Position numbers and translations under genes: made by a program. Below the pieces are notes generated by a model. That model was given only the letters and a program-made list of their open reading frames with translations, was not told where the DNA came from and ran no database searches. A stretch of 24,406 nucleotides of DNA from Dechloromonas sp. UBA6271 (GTDB lineage Bacteria > Pseudomonadota > Gammaproteobacteria > Burkholderiales > Rhodocyclaceae), in assembly GCA_002440665.1 (NCBI GenBank), contig DJUX01000069.1:1-24406 (forward strand), given 5' to 3'. Numbering within the stretch: the stretch's first letter is position 1; each line of letters opens with the position of its first letter. Shown here piece by piece: positions 6,201 to 15,310 of this stretch.

Positions 6201-7807
6201 CCGACTGGCTGTCTTCTACTTGGGAGGCCAGTTGGCGTCCCTTCCAGTACTTCATTCTCTATCGTCTGCTCCTTGGTGGCCTCGCGATGCTGGGTGCATT
6301 GTTGCCCGAGGGCTGGATTGCCTCGCTGCACCTCTCCTATTCGTTGATTTTCCTGCTGTCGGCTGTGCTTTACCTGTTTGTTGTCGGCGCTGGTCTCCTG
6401 GCAGCCATCCATTGGCAGCATCGATTCAATTTTCAGCTTTCGTTGCAGGTGATGACCGATGTCGCGGCGATCGGCCTGCTGATGTACACGGGGGGCGGTG
6501 TTGGCAGCGGCATCGGCGCCCTGATGCTGGTTTCGCTGGCAACCGCCAGCCTGGTTGGGCGTGGCCGCTTGGTGCTTTTTTATGCCGCGCTGGCGACACT
6601 GGCGACACTCGGGGGGCAGGTCTTCGGTGTCCTTTTCGGCGATTTCGAGCCGGCAACGATCGTCCAGGCCGGGTTCCTGTCGGCCGGATTCTTTGCAACG
6701 GCTATCCTGGCGCGCCTGCTTGGTCAACGCCTAATGGTCAACGAGGAACTGGCCCGCCAGCGCGGCATCAGCCTGGAGAATCAAAGCCGAATCAGCCAGC
6801 GGGTCATCGAGCGGATGCAGGATGGCGTTCTGGTGGTGGATAGCGCAGGGCGGGTGCAGCGGCACAACCCGATGGTGGAAGCTATGCTGGGTTCGGCGCC
6901 CACACCAGGGGTTCATCTAGCCGACTACTTTCGGCCGCTCGCTGCAGCGCTGGTGGACTGGAAGGTTTCCAGTAACGAGGCGACCACGGATTTTCAGGTG
7001 CCTGCCGGTGGCGAACTGCGCGCCCGCTTCGAACAAACGACAAGCAGCGAAGGGGAGGTTCTCGTATTTCTCGAAGACCTCGGTCGTATTCAGGAGCGTG
7101 CGCAACAGTTGAAATTGGCTGCTTTGGGCCGGTTGACCGCAAGCATTGCCCATGAAATCCGCAACCCGCTTTCCGCCATTGGCCATGCTGGCGAGTTGTT
7201 GCGGGAGGAGCGTCGGGGCGCGATGCAGGAGCGGCTATTGAGGATTCTGGCCGACAACGTGGCACGCCTCGACCGCATCGTCGCGGATATCCTCGAACTC
7301 GGCCGGCGCGACAGGATGCAGGCCGAGCATCTGGACTTGGGCAGATTCTGCACGCAGTTCCTCGAGAGCTTCGAGAATGTCCAGGGGGTGGTGCCGGGTG
7401 TCATCGTTCTCGAAGCGGCGGATGATTCCGGGATATGCTTCGATCGTAGCCACCTTGACCAGATATTGTGGAACCTGTTGTCCAATGCGGTACGCCATGC
7501 CAAGGGTGCGCCGGGCAGTGTACGCTTGCGGGCTTGTTCTGGCGCCGGAAAAGGACTGGTCGAACTGCATGTCATCGACGATGGCGGGGGGGTTCCTGAG
7601 GCCGCCAAGGCTCAGATTTTCGAGCCATTCTTCACGACCCATCACCTCGGGACCGGGCTGGGCCTCTTCATCGCCCGTGAATTGTGCGAGGCGAATGGCG
7701 CCACGCTGGAACTGGTGTCTGATACCGATCGTGGTCATTTCATTATTGTTGGGAGAAGCGACACATGTCTGTTGCCCGAAGCGAGCGACGCCCGCGCGGC
7801 GAATTGA
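6197..7807 (+). CDS. pilS: Sensor histidine kinase PilS (type IV pilus control)
   Basis: This 536-residue inner-membrane histidine kinase has about six hydrophobic segments in residues 18-178. A short PAS-like region follows (about 200-300, VIERMQDGVLVVD...). The kinase core has an H-box ASIAHEIRNPLSAIGH with phosphoacceptor H319, an N-box WNLLSNAVRHA (425-435), G1 DDGGGVP (461-467), F-box FEPFFTT (475-481) and G2 GTGLGL (485-490). This is the PilS arrangement: it senses membrane/pilin state and phosphorylates PilR, which activates sigma-54 transcription of pilA. The start is GTG 6197, overlapping the preceding stop. The 3' end runs 43 nt into pilR, giving a polar tail after residue 518 that is longer than I would expect. 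Confidence 0.92.
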   Translation: MTDWLSSTWEASWRPFQYFILYRLLLGGLAMLGALLPEGWIASLHLSYSLIFLLSAVLYLFVVGAGLLAAIHWQHRFNFQLSLQVMTDVAAIGLLMYTGGGVGSGIGALMLVSLATASLVGRGRLVLFYAALATLATLGGQVFGVLFGDFEPATIVQAGFLSAGFFATAILARLLGQRLMVNEELARQRGISLENQSRISQRVIERMQDGVLVVDSAGRVQRHNPMVEAMLGSAPTPGVHLADYFRPLAAALVDWKVSSNEATTDFQVPAGGELRARFEQTTSSEGEVLVFLEDLGRIQERAQQLKLAALGRLTASIAHEIRNPLSAIGHAGELLREERRGAMQERLLRILADNVARLDRIVADILELGRRDRMQAEHLDLGRFCTQFLESFENVQGVVPGVIVLEAADDSGICFDRSHLDQILWNLLSNAVRHAKGAPGSVRLRACSGAGKGLVELHVIDDGGGVPEAAKAQIFEPFFTTHHLGTGLGLFIARELCEANGATLELVSDTDRGHFIIVGRSDTCLLPEASDARAAN

Positions 7808-9114
7808 GCCGTGTGCTGGTCATTGATGACGAGCCCGATATCCGTGAGCTGATCGATCTCACGCTGTCTCGCATGGGCTTGGCGGCCGCCTGCGCCGGCA
7901 GTGTCGCCGAGGCCAGGCAGGCGCTGGCAGATGGTGATTTCCAGCTGTGCCTGACCGACATGCGCCTGCCCGATGGCGATGGCCTTGAAGTAGTCCGTTT
8001 CATTGCCGAGCATCATGCACAGACGCCGGTCGCGGTGATTACGGCCTACGGCAGTACCGAAAACGCGGTGGCGGCACTCAAGGCCGGCGCCTTCGACTAT
8101 CTGGCCAAGCCGGTGGGGCTCGAACAGTTGCGCGCCCTCGTCAAGTCCGCGCTGCGCGTTCCGGGCGGTCAGCATAAGGATGATCAGTTGCAGTCGCTGA
8201 CCGGCGAGTCGGCTGCCATGCAGCAGGTAAGGGGGATGATCGAAAAGCTGGCACGCAGCCAGGCGCCCATCTACATCTCCGGCGAATCAGGGAGCGGCAA
8301 GGAGCTTGCTGCGCGCCTGATTCATGTGCGCAGTGCCCAGTCCGTCGGGCCGTTCGTCCCGGTCAACTGCGGCGCGATTCCGGAAAACCTGATGGAGAGC
8401 GAGTTCTTCGGCTATCGCAAGGGCGCCTTTACCGGGGCCGAGAGCGATCGCGACGGATTTTTCCAGACAGCCAGCGGTGGCACGCTCTTTCTGGATGAGG
8501 TTGCCGATTTGCCGCTGGCCATGCAGGTAAAGCTGCTGCGGGCGATTCAGGAAAAGCGGGTACGAAAGGTTGGCGCCGTGGCCGAGGAGCCGGTCGATGT
8601 GCGCATCATTTGCGCGACGCACCGGAATTTGCGCGATTGCGTCGACAAGGGAACCTTCCGCCAGGATTTGTATTACCGGCTGAATGTCATCGAATTGCGT
8701 ATGCCGTCGCTGCGTGAGCGAATGGAGGATATTCCGTCGCTGGTCGCCGCCATCCTGAAAAAGCTGTGCGGCGATGCCGTTCCGCAGATTTCCGCGGTTG
8801 CCTTGCAGGCGCTGGCCGCCTATCCCTTCCCCGGCAATGTGCGCGAACTGGAAAACATTCTGGAGCGCGCGACGGCACTGTGTTCCGGGGCGGCAATCGA
8901 GGCCGAGGACCTGCAACTAGCACCGGATGAAATGGGGAGTGAAAATCACGGGCGGGGTAGCGAGACGCTCGATGACTATCTCAACCGCCTCGAACGCCAG
9001 GCCATACTTGAAGCCTTGCAGAAGACCGAGGGCAACCGGACCGCCGCCGCCCGCCTGCTTGGCGTTACCTTTCGCTCGCTGCGCTACCGTCTGGAAAGAC
9101 TGGGCATCGAGTGA
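7765..9114 (+). CDS. pilR: Sigma-54-dependent response regulator PilR
   Basis: This 449-residue NtrC-class regulator has a receiver domain (about 15-132) with acidic pocket D21/D22, phosphoacceptor D65 and K115. The AAA+ sigma-54 interaction domain (about 145-380) has Walker A GESGSGKE (173-180), the sigma-54-contact loop GAFTGA (220-225) and Walker B GTLFLDEV (239-246). The C-terminal Fis-type HTH (about 410-449) reads TAAARLLGVTFRSLRYRL. The intact GAFTGA loop means it should activate sigma-54 promoters, classically pilA, which is not in the window. ATG 7765 is preceded by GGGAGAA at good spacing. The gene overlaps pilS by 43 nt and abuts ampD. Confidence 0.93.
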   Translation: MSVARSERRPRGELSRVLVIDDEPDIRELIDLTLSRMGLAAACAGSVAEARQALADGDFQLCLTDMRLPDGDGLEVVRFIAEHHAQTPVAVITAYGSTENAVAALKAGAFDYLAKPVGLEQLRALVKSALRVPGGQHKDDQLQSLTGESAAMQQVRGMIEKLARSQAPIYISGESGSGKELAARLIHVRSAQSVGPFVPVNCGAIPENLMESEFFGYRKGAFTGAESDRDGFFQTASGGTLFLDEVADLPLAMQVKLLRAIQEKRVRKVGAVAEEPVDVRIICATHRNLRDCVDKGTFRQDLYYRLNVIELRMPSLRERMEDIPSLVAAILKKLCGDAVPQISAVALQALAAYPFPGNVRELENILERATALCSGAAIEAEDLQLAPDEMGSENHGRGSETLDDYLNRLERQAILEALQKTEGNRTAAARLLGVTFRSLRYRLERLGIE

Positions 9115-9680
9115 TGCGCTGGCGGGGCGATGGCTGGCTGAAAGGCACGCGCTGGGTGTTTTCGCCAAACCAGGGGGGCAGGCCCGCCGGCTGCGAGGTT
9201 TCGCTGATCGTGCTGCACAACATCAGTCTGCCGCCCGATGATTTTTCCGGGAACTGGGTTGAGCGATTTTTTACCAACCAACTTGACCCACAGCTACATC
9301 CATACTTCTCGATGATTGCCGAGCTGCAGGTCTCAGCGCATTTTTTGGTGCGCCGCGACGGGCGTGTGATCCAGTTTGTCGGCTGCGACCGGCGCGCCTG
9401 GCATGCCGGTCGGTCGACCTGGCAGGGCCGGGAGAACTGCAATGATTTTTCGGTCGGTATCGAACTCGAAGGCAGCGACAGCCAGCCGTTCACGGCGGAG
9501 CAGTACGCGGTGCTGTGGCCGCTGATCGCGAAACTTCGTGCCCGCTATCCGATCCGCGCGCTGGCCGGTCACTGCCATGTGGCGCCCGGTCGCAAGACCG
9601 ACCCTGGCCCCTGTTTCGACTGGGCCGCCCTTCGTTCCCGCTGTTCTGGCCTCGCGCTACCTGCCGAAGTAGGCGGCTAG
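9114..9680 (+). CDS. ampD: 1,6-anhydro-N-acetylmuramyl-L-alanine amidase AmpD
   Basis: This 188-residue cytoplasmic zinc amidase releases the peptide from anhydromuropeptides during cell-wall recycling. In many bacteria its loss derepresses AmpR/ampC beta-lactamase. Zinc ligands are H35 (LHNISLP), H153 (AGHCH) and D163 in APGRKTDPGP. Catalytic E117 (VGIELEG) and K161 are also present, and the spacings match E. coli AmpD. ATG 9114 overlaps the pilR stop by one base (TGATG); GTG 9111 just before it is possible and adds one residue. The family's usual length is about 180-190. The 3' end overlaps the convergent aminotransferase gene by 24 nt, so no terminator separates them. Its position behind pilSR is probably simple co-transcription. 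Confidence 0.93.
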   Translation: MRWRGDGWLKGTRWVFSPNQGGRPAGCEVSLIVLHNISLPPDDFSGNWVERFFTNQLDPQLHPYFSMIAELQVSAHFLVRRDGRVIQFVGCDRRAWHAGRSTWQGRENCNDFSVGIELEGSDSQPFTAEQYAVLWPLIAKLRARYPIRALAGHCHVAPGRKTDPGPCFDWAALRSRCSGLALPAEVGG

Positions 9681-10817
9681 ACGGTTGACGGCTTCGGCCA
9701 GGCGGTCGACGCCGGTCGTGTAGGCGAAGCGGACATGTTTTTCCGGCGCATTGCTGCCGAAATCCAGCCCGGGGGTGGCGGCAACGCCGGCCTTCTCCAG
9801 CAGGTCGCGGGCCAGTGCGAAGCTGTCATTGCTCAGGGCCGAACAATCGCAATACAGGTAGAAGGCACCTTCCGGGCGGGCAGTGATGCGAAAGCCGATG
9901 CTTTCCAGTGCCGGCGCCAGAAAGTCCCGGCGCGCCCTGAACTCGGCACGGCGCGTTTCGAGAATGGCGATGGTTTCCGGTGCGAACGCAGCCAGCGCAC
10001 CATACTGCGCCGGCGTCGACGGACAGAGAATCAGGTTCTGGGCCAGCTTCTCGACGTCGCGTACATAAGGTTCCGGGATGACCATCCAGCCCAGTCGCCA
10101 GCCGGTCATCTGGAAATACTTCGAGAAACTGTTGATGACCCAGATGTCGTCGCCGGCGGCACAGGCCGTCGGGGCATCGATTTCATAGGTCAGACCGTGA
10201 TAAATCTCGTCGACCAGAAAATGGCCCTGTTTTTCGCGGCAGACCTTGGCCAGTCCCTCGATCTCCGGCAGTGTCAGCAGCGTGCCGGTCGGGTTGGCCG
10301 GCGACGCAACGAGCAGGCCGGTGGTCCTAGCGTTCCAGTGCTGGCGCAAGAGTTCCGGTGTCGGCTGGAAATTGGTTTCCGGCCCAACCGGAATGTTCTG
10401 CGGTCGACCTTCGTAAACCCGCAAAATGTGGCGGTTGCAGGGATAGCCGGGATCGGCCAGCAACCATTCGCTGCCCGGGTCGGCGAGGCAGGAGAAAGCG
10501 AGGTTGAGCGCGCCGGAGGCGCCGTTGGTGACGGCGATGCGGCTGGCGGGAACCTCTACGCCATAGCGCTGGCCATAGAAGCCGGAAATCGCTTCGCGCA
10601 GTTCCGGCAGGCCGAGTGCCTGCGTGTACAGCGTTTTACCGTGTTTTATCGCGTCGACCGCAGCATTCGCGATCGGCGCCGGGGTCGGGAAGTCGGGTTC
10701 GCCGACTTCCATGTGGATGATGTCCCGCCCCTCGGCTTCCAGCTGGCGCGCGCGGGTCAGCAGTTCGACGACATGAAAGGGTTCGATTTCGGCAAGGCGG
10801 CGGGCGGGGCGGTACAT
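9657..10817 (-). CDS. Class I/II PLP-dependent aminotransferase
   Basis: This 386-residue fold-type I aminotransferase has all the PLP-site landmarks. These are TNGASGAL (97-104, phosphate binding), ANPTGT with N175, DEIYHGL with D203, SFSKYFQMTGWRLGW with Schiff-base lysine K233, and the C-terminal substrate-carboxylate arginine in VRFAYT. Family members transfer an amino group between an amino acid and 2-oxoglutarate or pyruvate in the cytoplasm. The substrate cannot be assigned; it resembles the broad group with AspC/AlaA-like and uncharacterised enzymes. A TTG at 10829 would add four residues, but ATG 10815-10817 has TTGGAGA at ideal spacing and is preferred. It is downstream of pckG but separated by a strong terminator, so it must have its own promoter or rely on read-through. 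Confidence 0.9.
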   Translation of the reverse strand: MYRPARRLAEIEPFHVVELLTRARQLEAEGRDIIHMEVGEPDFPTPAPIANAAVDAIKHGKTLYTQALGLPELREAISGFYGQRYGVEVPASRIAVTNGASGALNLAFSCLADPGSEWLLADPGYPCNRHILRVYEGRPQNIPVGPETNFQPTPELLRQHWNARTTGLLVASPANPTGTLLTLPEIEGLAKVCREKQGHFLVDEIYHGLTYEIDAPTACAAGDDIWVINSFSKYFQMTGWRLGWMVIPEPYVRDVEKLAQNLILCPSTPAQYGALAAFAPETIAILETRRAEFRARRDFLAPALESIGFRITARPEGAFYLYCDCSALSNDSFALARDLLEKAGVAATPGLDFGSNAPEKHVRFAYTTGVDRLAEAVNRLAAYFGR

Positions 10818-10831
10818 GGGGTTCTCCAAAG

Positions 10832-10869
10832 AAAAACGGCCACCGGGTTTGGTAACCCCGGTGGCCGTT
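10832..10869 (-). terminator. Rho-independent terminator after pckG
   Basis: A perfect 13-bp stem (10835-10847 paired with 10857-10869, loop 9 nt) is followed on the minus strand by a T-run (complement of 10832-10836). It lies 21 nt beyond the pckG stop and just before the aminotransferase ribosome site, so it ends pckG transcription. Confidence 0.88.
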
Positions 10870-10890
10870 AGATCTTAGCTTAGGCGTCGA

Positions 10891-12735
10891 TCAGGCGGCA
10901 TCCTTGAAGATGCCCATTTCAAACAGCTCGCGCTTCAGAACCAGCTCGCGTGGCATTTTCTCGCCCATCTTGTCGAACCACTCCTTGTGGCCCGCCAGTT
11001 CGGACTTCCAGGCGTCGGCGTCGATGGTGGTCAGGGCCTCGAATTCGGCCTTGTTGACGTCCAGGCCATTCCAGTCGAGATCCTCGAACTTCGGCATCCA
11101 GCCGAGCACGGTTTCCTTGGCGCCGACGGTGCCCTTGCAGCGCTGGACGATCCACTTCAGGACGCGCATGTTGTCGCCGAAGCCCGGCCACATGAATTCG
11201 CCCTTTTCGTTCATGCGGAACCAGTTGACGCAGAAGATCTTCGGCGTGGCATCGACGGTCTTGCCCATCTTCAACCAATGATTGAAGTAGTCGCCCATGT
11301 GGTAGCCGCAGAACGGCAGCATGGCGAACGGATCGCGGCGGACGACACCCTGCTGGCCGAAGGCGGCAGCGGTGGTTTCGGAGCCGAGGGTGGCAGCCAT
11401 GTAGACGCCGTAGTTCCAGTTGAAAGCCTGGTAAACCAGCGGCACGGTGGTAGCGCGACGGCCGCCGAAGATGAAGGCGGAAATCGGCACGCCGGCGGGG
11501 TCTTCCCAGGCTTCGTCAACCGACGGGCACTGGCTGGCCGGGGCGGTGAAGCGGGAATTGGCGTGGGCGGCCTTCTTGCCGGCCTTGCCGTCTTCCGGCG
11601 TCCAGTCATTACCTTGCCAGTCGATCAGGTGATCCGGCGCTTGCTTGGTCAGGCCTTCCCACCACACGTCGCCGTCGTCGGTCAGTGCGACGTTGGTGAA
11701 GATGATGTTTTCCTTCAACGTAGCCAGCGCGTTGAAGTTGGTCTTCTCGCTGGTGCCCGGGGCGACGCCGAAGAAGCCGGCTTCCGGGTTGATGGCGTAG
11801 AAGCGGGTGACGCCATCCTTGTCGACACGCGGCTTGATCCAGGCGATGTCGTCGCCGATGGTGGTGATCTTCCAGCCGTCGAGGGTCTTCGGCGGGATCA
11901 GCATGGCGAAGTTGGTCTTGCCGCAGGCCGACGGGAAGGCGGCGGCGACGTAGGACTTTTCACCTTCCGGCGACTCGACGCCGAGGATCAGCATGTGTTC
12001 GGCCAACCAGCCCTGATCGCGCGCCATGTTGGAAGCGATGCGCAGGGCGAAACACTTCTTGCCGAGCAGGGCGTTGCCGCCGTAGCCGGAACCGTAGGAC
12101 CAGATTTCGCGGGTTTCCGGGTAATGCACGATGTACTTGACGGTCGGGTTGCACGGCCACTTGGCATCCTGCTGACCCGGCTCGAGCGGGGCGCCGACGG
12201 TGTGGATGCAGGGGACGAATTCGCCATCGCTGCCGAGCACGTCGAATACCTTCTGGCCCATGCGGGTCATCGTGCGCATGTTGGTGACGACGTAGGCGGA
12301 ATCGGTGATTTCGAAGCCGATGTGGGCGATCGGCGAACCGAGCGGCCCCATGCTGAACGGGATCACATACATTGTGCGACCCTTCATGCAGCCCTTGAAG
12401 ATGCCGTTCAGCGTCTCGCGCATGACGGCAGGCTCCTCCCAGTTGTTGGTCGGGCCAGCGTCTTCCTTCTTGGCAGAGCAGATGTAGGTGCGGTCTTCGA
12501 CGCGGGCGACGTCGGACGGATCGGAGAAGGCGAGGTAGGAGTTCGGACGCTTCTTTTCGTTGAGTTTGATCAGCGTGCCGGCCTCTACCATTTCGGCGCA
12601 CAGGCGGTCATACTCTTCCTGCGACCCGTCGGCCCAGTGAATACGGTCCGGTTGGGTTAGGGCGGCGATTTCGGCGACCCATTTCTTCAGGCCTTCGTGT
12701 TTGACGTAGTCAGGTGCATTCAGCGGTGCGGTCAT
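10891..12735 (-). CDS. pckG: GTP-dependent phosphoenolpyruvate carboxykinase
   Basis: This 614-residue enzyme converts oxaloacetate and GTP to PEP, CO2 and GDP, the entry step of gluconeogenesis. GTP-type markers are the P-loop PSACGKTN (268-275) with reactive C271, the metal/kinase-2 motif GDDIAWI (294-300), EKTNFNA (330-336) and GGRRATTVPLVYQAFNW with the mobile-loop region. Length is as expected for the GTP family and larger than the ATP-type PckA. An upstream TTG at 12753 would add six residues, but ATG 12735 preceded by GGAGAGAG is preferred. The gene is divergent from maeB across 245 bp. A strong terminator follows. Confidence 0.95.
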   Translation of the reverse strand: MTAPLNAPDYVKHEGLKKWVAEIAALTQPDRIHWADGSQEEYDRLCAEMVEAGTLIKLNEKKRPNSYLAFSDPSDVARVEDRTYICSAKKEDAGPTNNWEEPAVMRETLNGIFKGCMKGRTMYVIPFSMGPLGSPIAHIGFEITDSAYVVTNMRTMTRMGQKVFDVLGSDGEFVPCIHTVGAPLEPGQQDAKWPCNPTVKYIVHYPETREIWSYGSGYGGNALLGKKCFALRIASNMARDQGWLAEHMLILGVESPEGEKSYVAAAFPSACGKTNFAMLIPPKTLDGWKITTIGDDIAWIKPRVDKDGVTRFYAINPEAGFFGVAPGTSEKTNFNALATLKENIIFTNVALTDDGDVWWEGLTKQAPDHLIDWQGNDWTPEDGKAGKKAAHANSRFTAPASQCPSVDEAWEDPAGVPISAFIFGGRRATTVPLVYQAFNWNYGVYMAATLGSETTAAAFGQQGVVRRDPFAMLPFCGYHMGDYFNHWLKMGKTVDATPKIFCVNWFRMNEKGEFMWPGFGDNMRVLKWIVQRCKGTVGAKETVLGWMPKFEDLDWNGLDVNKAEFEALTTIDADAWKSELAGHKEWFDKMGEKMPRELVLKRELFEMGIFKDAA

Positions 12736-12980
12736 GGCGATGTCTCTCTCCAAGTTACTGAAATAGATAAACTTTACGCCAGTCGCCGGAAGCTGCCACC
12801 AAGACTTCGAGCGGCGCGGGGCCGTCGGCTGGGAAGCCGATAATTATGCATTAAATTAGGGTAAACATCTACTTGACTTTACCTGGCTAAGTGATATCCC
12901 CAACTTGGCGCCAGTCGACTGCATGGTATAATGTTCCCACTATTCAAAACGTGTTTTCATAATACGAAACGGAGGCAGAC
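12736..12980. promoter_or_regulatory. Divergent pckG/maeB control region
   Basis: This 245-bp AT-richer spacer separates two divergent carbon-metabolism genes. For maeB, an extended -10 TGGTATAAT (TATAAT 12927-12932) lies 16 nt after TTGGCG (12905-12910), a good sigma-70 promoter. A second, weaker plus-strand pair is TTGACT (12873-12878) and TATCCC (12895-12900). An inverted repeat GGTAAA (12860-12865)/TTTACC (12878-12883) surrounds the middle and could be an operator. A small hairpin TCGGCT/AGCCGA near 12824-12840 lies on the pckG leader side. No confident pckG promoter was found. Confidence 0.55.
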
Positions 12981-15260
12981 ATGGATCCCAAGCAACTGCG
13001 CGAAGCCGCACTCTATTACCACCGCCACCCGAAGCCGGGCAAGATTGCGGTCACACCGATCAAGCAACTCACCAACCAGTACGATTTGTCTTTGGCGTAT
13101 TCGCCGGGCGTCGCTTTTGCCTGCGAGGAAATCGTCGCCGATCCGGCCGAAGCCGATACCCTGACCGCCCGCGGCAACCTGGTCGGTGTCATCACCAACG
13201 GCACGGCCGTCCTCGGCCTCGGGCCGATCGGCCCGCTGGCCGCCAAGCCGGTGATGGAAGGCAAGGGCGTCCTGTTCAAGAAATTCGCCAATATCGATGT
13301 CTTCGATCTGGAAATCGACGAACGTGATCCCGACAAGTTGATCGACACCATCGCCTCGCTCGAACCGACCTTCGGCGGCATCAACCTCGAAGACATCAAG
13401 GCACCCGAGTGCTTCTACATCGAGAAGAAACTGCGCGAGCGGATGAAGATTCCCGTCTTTCACGACGATCAGCACGGGACGGCCATCGTCGTCGCTGCCG
13501 CTATCGTCAACGGCCTGCATTTCATCGGCAAGGATTTGAAAACCGTCAAGATCGTCACTTCGGGTGCCGGTGCGGCGGCGCTGGCCTGCCTCGATCTCCT
13601 GGTGAATCTCGGGGCGCCGGTCAGCAACATCTGGGTGACCGACATCAAGGGCGTGGTCTATGAAGGCCGCGTCGAGGAGATGGACGAGATCAAGGCCCGC
13701 TATGCCAAGAAGACCGATGCCCGGACGCTGAGCGAAGTGATCGCCGATGCCGATGTCTTCCTCGGACTGTCCGCCGGCGGCGTGGTCAAGCCGGAAATGG
13801 TCGTCAAGATGGCCGCCAATCCGCTGATCATGGCGCTCGCCAATCCAACCCCGGAAATCTCGCCGGAACTGGTCAAGAGCGTGCGCGACGACGCCATCAT
13901 GTGCACTGGCCGTTCGGATTACCCGAACCAGGTCAACAATGTGTTGTGCTTCCCCTTCATCTTCCGCGGCGCGCTCGATGTCGGCGCGACGACGATCACC
14001 GAAGAAATGAAGATGGCTGCGGTCAAGGCCATCGCCGAACTGGCTCGCGCCGAGCAGTCGGAAGTGGTGGCCTCGGCCTATGGTGAAAAAGTCTCCGCCT
14101 TCGGTCCGGAATACCTGATCCCGCGTCCCTTCGACCCGCGCCTGATCGTCAAGATTGCGCCGGCCGTCGCCAAGGCTGGCATGGATTCAGGCGTCGCCAC
14201 GCGACCGATTCGCGACTGGCCGGCCTATATCCAGGGGCTCAACGAGTTCGTCTATCACTCTGGCTTCATCATGAAGCCGGTCTTCTCGCAGGCCAAGATG
14301 GCGCCCAAGCGCATCGTCTTCGCAGAAGGCGAGGACGAGCGCGTGCTGCGCGCGGTACAGGTTGTCTGCGACGAAGGCATCGCCCGCCCGATCCTGATCG
14401 GCCGCCCCGGGGAGATTTCCCGGCGCATCGAAGCCGCCGGTCTGCGCATTCGCCAAGGGAACGACTACGAGGTGATTCATGCCGATGACTCGGAATTCTT
14501 CGACAGCCATTTCGACGAGTTCTGGCAGACCTATCATCGTCTGACCGAGCGCAAGGGCGTCTCGACGGACTACGCACGCCGCGAAGTGCGCCGGCGGGCA
14601 ACGCTTTACGGCTCGCTGATGGTTCATCTTGGTTACGCCGACGGCCTGATTTGCGGTACTTACGGCCGGCATGAAACGCATCGCGAATACGTGCAGAGCG
14701 TGATCGGCACCCAGGCCGGGCTCGATCGCTATTATTCGATGAATCTGCTGATGTTGCCAGGCCGCACGGTTTTCATTGCCGATACCTACATCAACTACGA
14801 TCCGAATGCAGAGCAACTGGCCGACATGACCCTGCTCGCTGCCGAGGAAATCCGCAATTTTGGAATCCAGCCGAAGGTGGCGCTGCTGTCCCATTCAACC
14901 TTCGGTACGGCGGATACGCCGACCTCGCTGAAAATGCGCGAGGTGCTGGCCAGGCTCAATCAACGGGCGCCGGAACTCGAAGTCGATGGCGAAATGCACG
15001 GTGATGCTGCGCTGGACGAGCAGATTCGCCGCGATGCCTTCCCGAATTCCCGGTTCAAGGGGCAGGCCAACCTGCTTGTCATGCCGACCCTGGATGCCGC
15101 CAACATTTCGTTCAACTTGCTCAAGGTGGCGGCCGGCGACAACCTGACGATCGGACCCATCCTGCTCGGTGCGGCGCGTCCGGTGAATATCCTGACGCCG
15201 ACGGCAACGGTGCGCCGGATCGTCAATATGACGGCCCTGACCGTCGTCGATGCGGGTTGA
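12981..15260 (+). CDS. maeB: NADP-type malic enzyme with C-terminal phosphotransacetylase-like domain
   Basis: This 759-residue protein decarboxylates malate to pyruvate and CO2 with reduction of NAD(P). The malic-enzyme part (about 1-425) has catalytic Y40 (AYSPGVA), K95 (KPVMEGKGVLFK), metal ligands E137/D138 (NLEDI) and D162 (HDDQHGTA), and dinucleotide loop SGAGAAAL (194-201). The part from about 430 to 759 is a Pta-like domain, as in all MaeB enzymes. In studied homologues it lacks transacetylase activity and binds acetyl-CoA as an allosteric signal. ATG 12981 has GGAGG 6 nt upstream. No clear terminator follows before pbpG, only an AT-rich stretch with CTAT repeats. It is divergent from pckG, so the cell places both exits from the C4-acid pool under one control region. 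Confidence 0.95.
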   Translation: MDPKQLREAALYYHRHPKPGKIAVTPIKQLTNQYDLSLAYSPGVAFACEEIVADPAEADTLTARGNLVGVITNGTAVLGLGPIGPLAAKPVMEGKGVLFKKFANIDVFDLEIDERDPDKLIDTIASLEPTFGGINLEDIKAPECFYIEKKLRERMKIPVFHDDQHGTAIVVAAAIVNGLHFIGKDLKTVKIVTSGAGAAALACLDLLVNLGAPVSNIWVTDIKGVVYEGRVEEMDEIKARYAKKTDARTLSEVIADADVFLGLSAGGVVKPEMVVKMAANPLIMALANPTPEISPELVKSVRDDAIMCTGRSDYPNQVNNVLCFPFIFRGALDVGATTITEEMKMAAVKAIAELARAEQSEVVASAYGEKVSAFGPEYLIPRPFDPRLIVKIAPAVAKAGMDSGVATRPIRDWPAYIQGLNEFVYHSGFIMKPVFSQAKMAPKRIVFAEGEDERVLRAVQVVCDEGIARPILIGRPGEISRRIEAAGLRIRQGNDYEVIHADDSEFFDSHFDEFWQTYHRLTERKGVSTDYARREVRRRATLYGSLMVHLGYADGLICGTYGRHETHREYVQSVIGTQAGLDRYYSMNLLMLPGRTVFIADTYINYDPNAEQLADMTLLAAEEIRNFGIQPKVALLSHSTFGTADTPTSLKMREVLARLNQRAPELEVDGEMHGDAALDEQIRRDAFPNSRFKGQANLLVMPTLDAANISFNLLKVAAGDNLTIGPILLGAARPVNILTPTATVRRIVNMTALTVVDAG

Positions 15261-15310
15261 TAAACAGTCTTAACTTATTGCCCTATCTATCTATTTTTGT
15301 TGATTTTAAT

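Noticed and set aside
9735..10871. 378-codon plus-strand open frame opposite the aminotransferase
   Set aside because: Shadow frame; the minus strand encodes a complete PLP enzyme with catalytic lysine.
10987..12660. 557-codon plus-strand open frame opposite pckG
   Set aside because: It is a shadow frame caused by GC-rich third positions; pckG on the minus strand carries all enzyme motifs.
12951..12968. GTTTTCATAATACGAAAC before maeB as a palindromic operator
   Set aside because: Only the outer four bases of each side match; the inner part does not pair, so it is weak evidence for a binding site.
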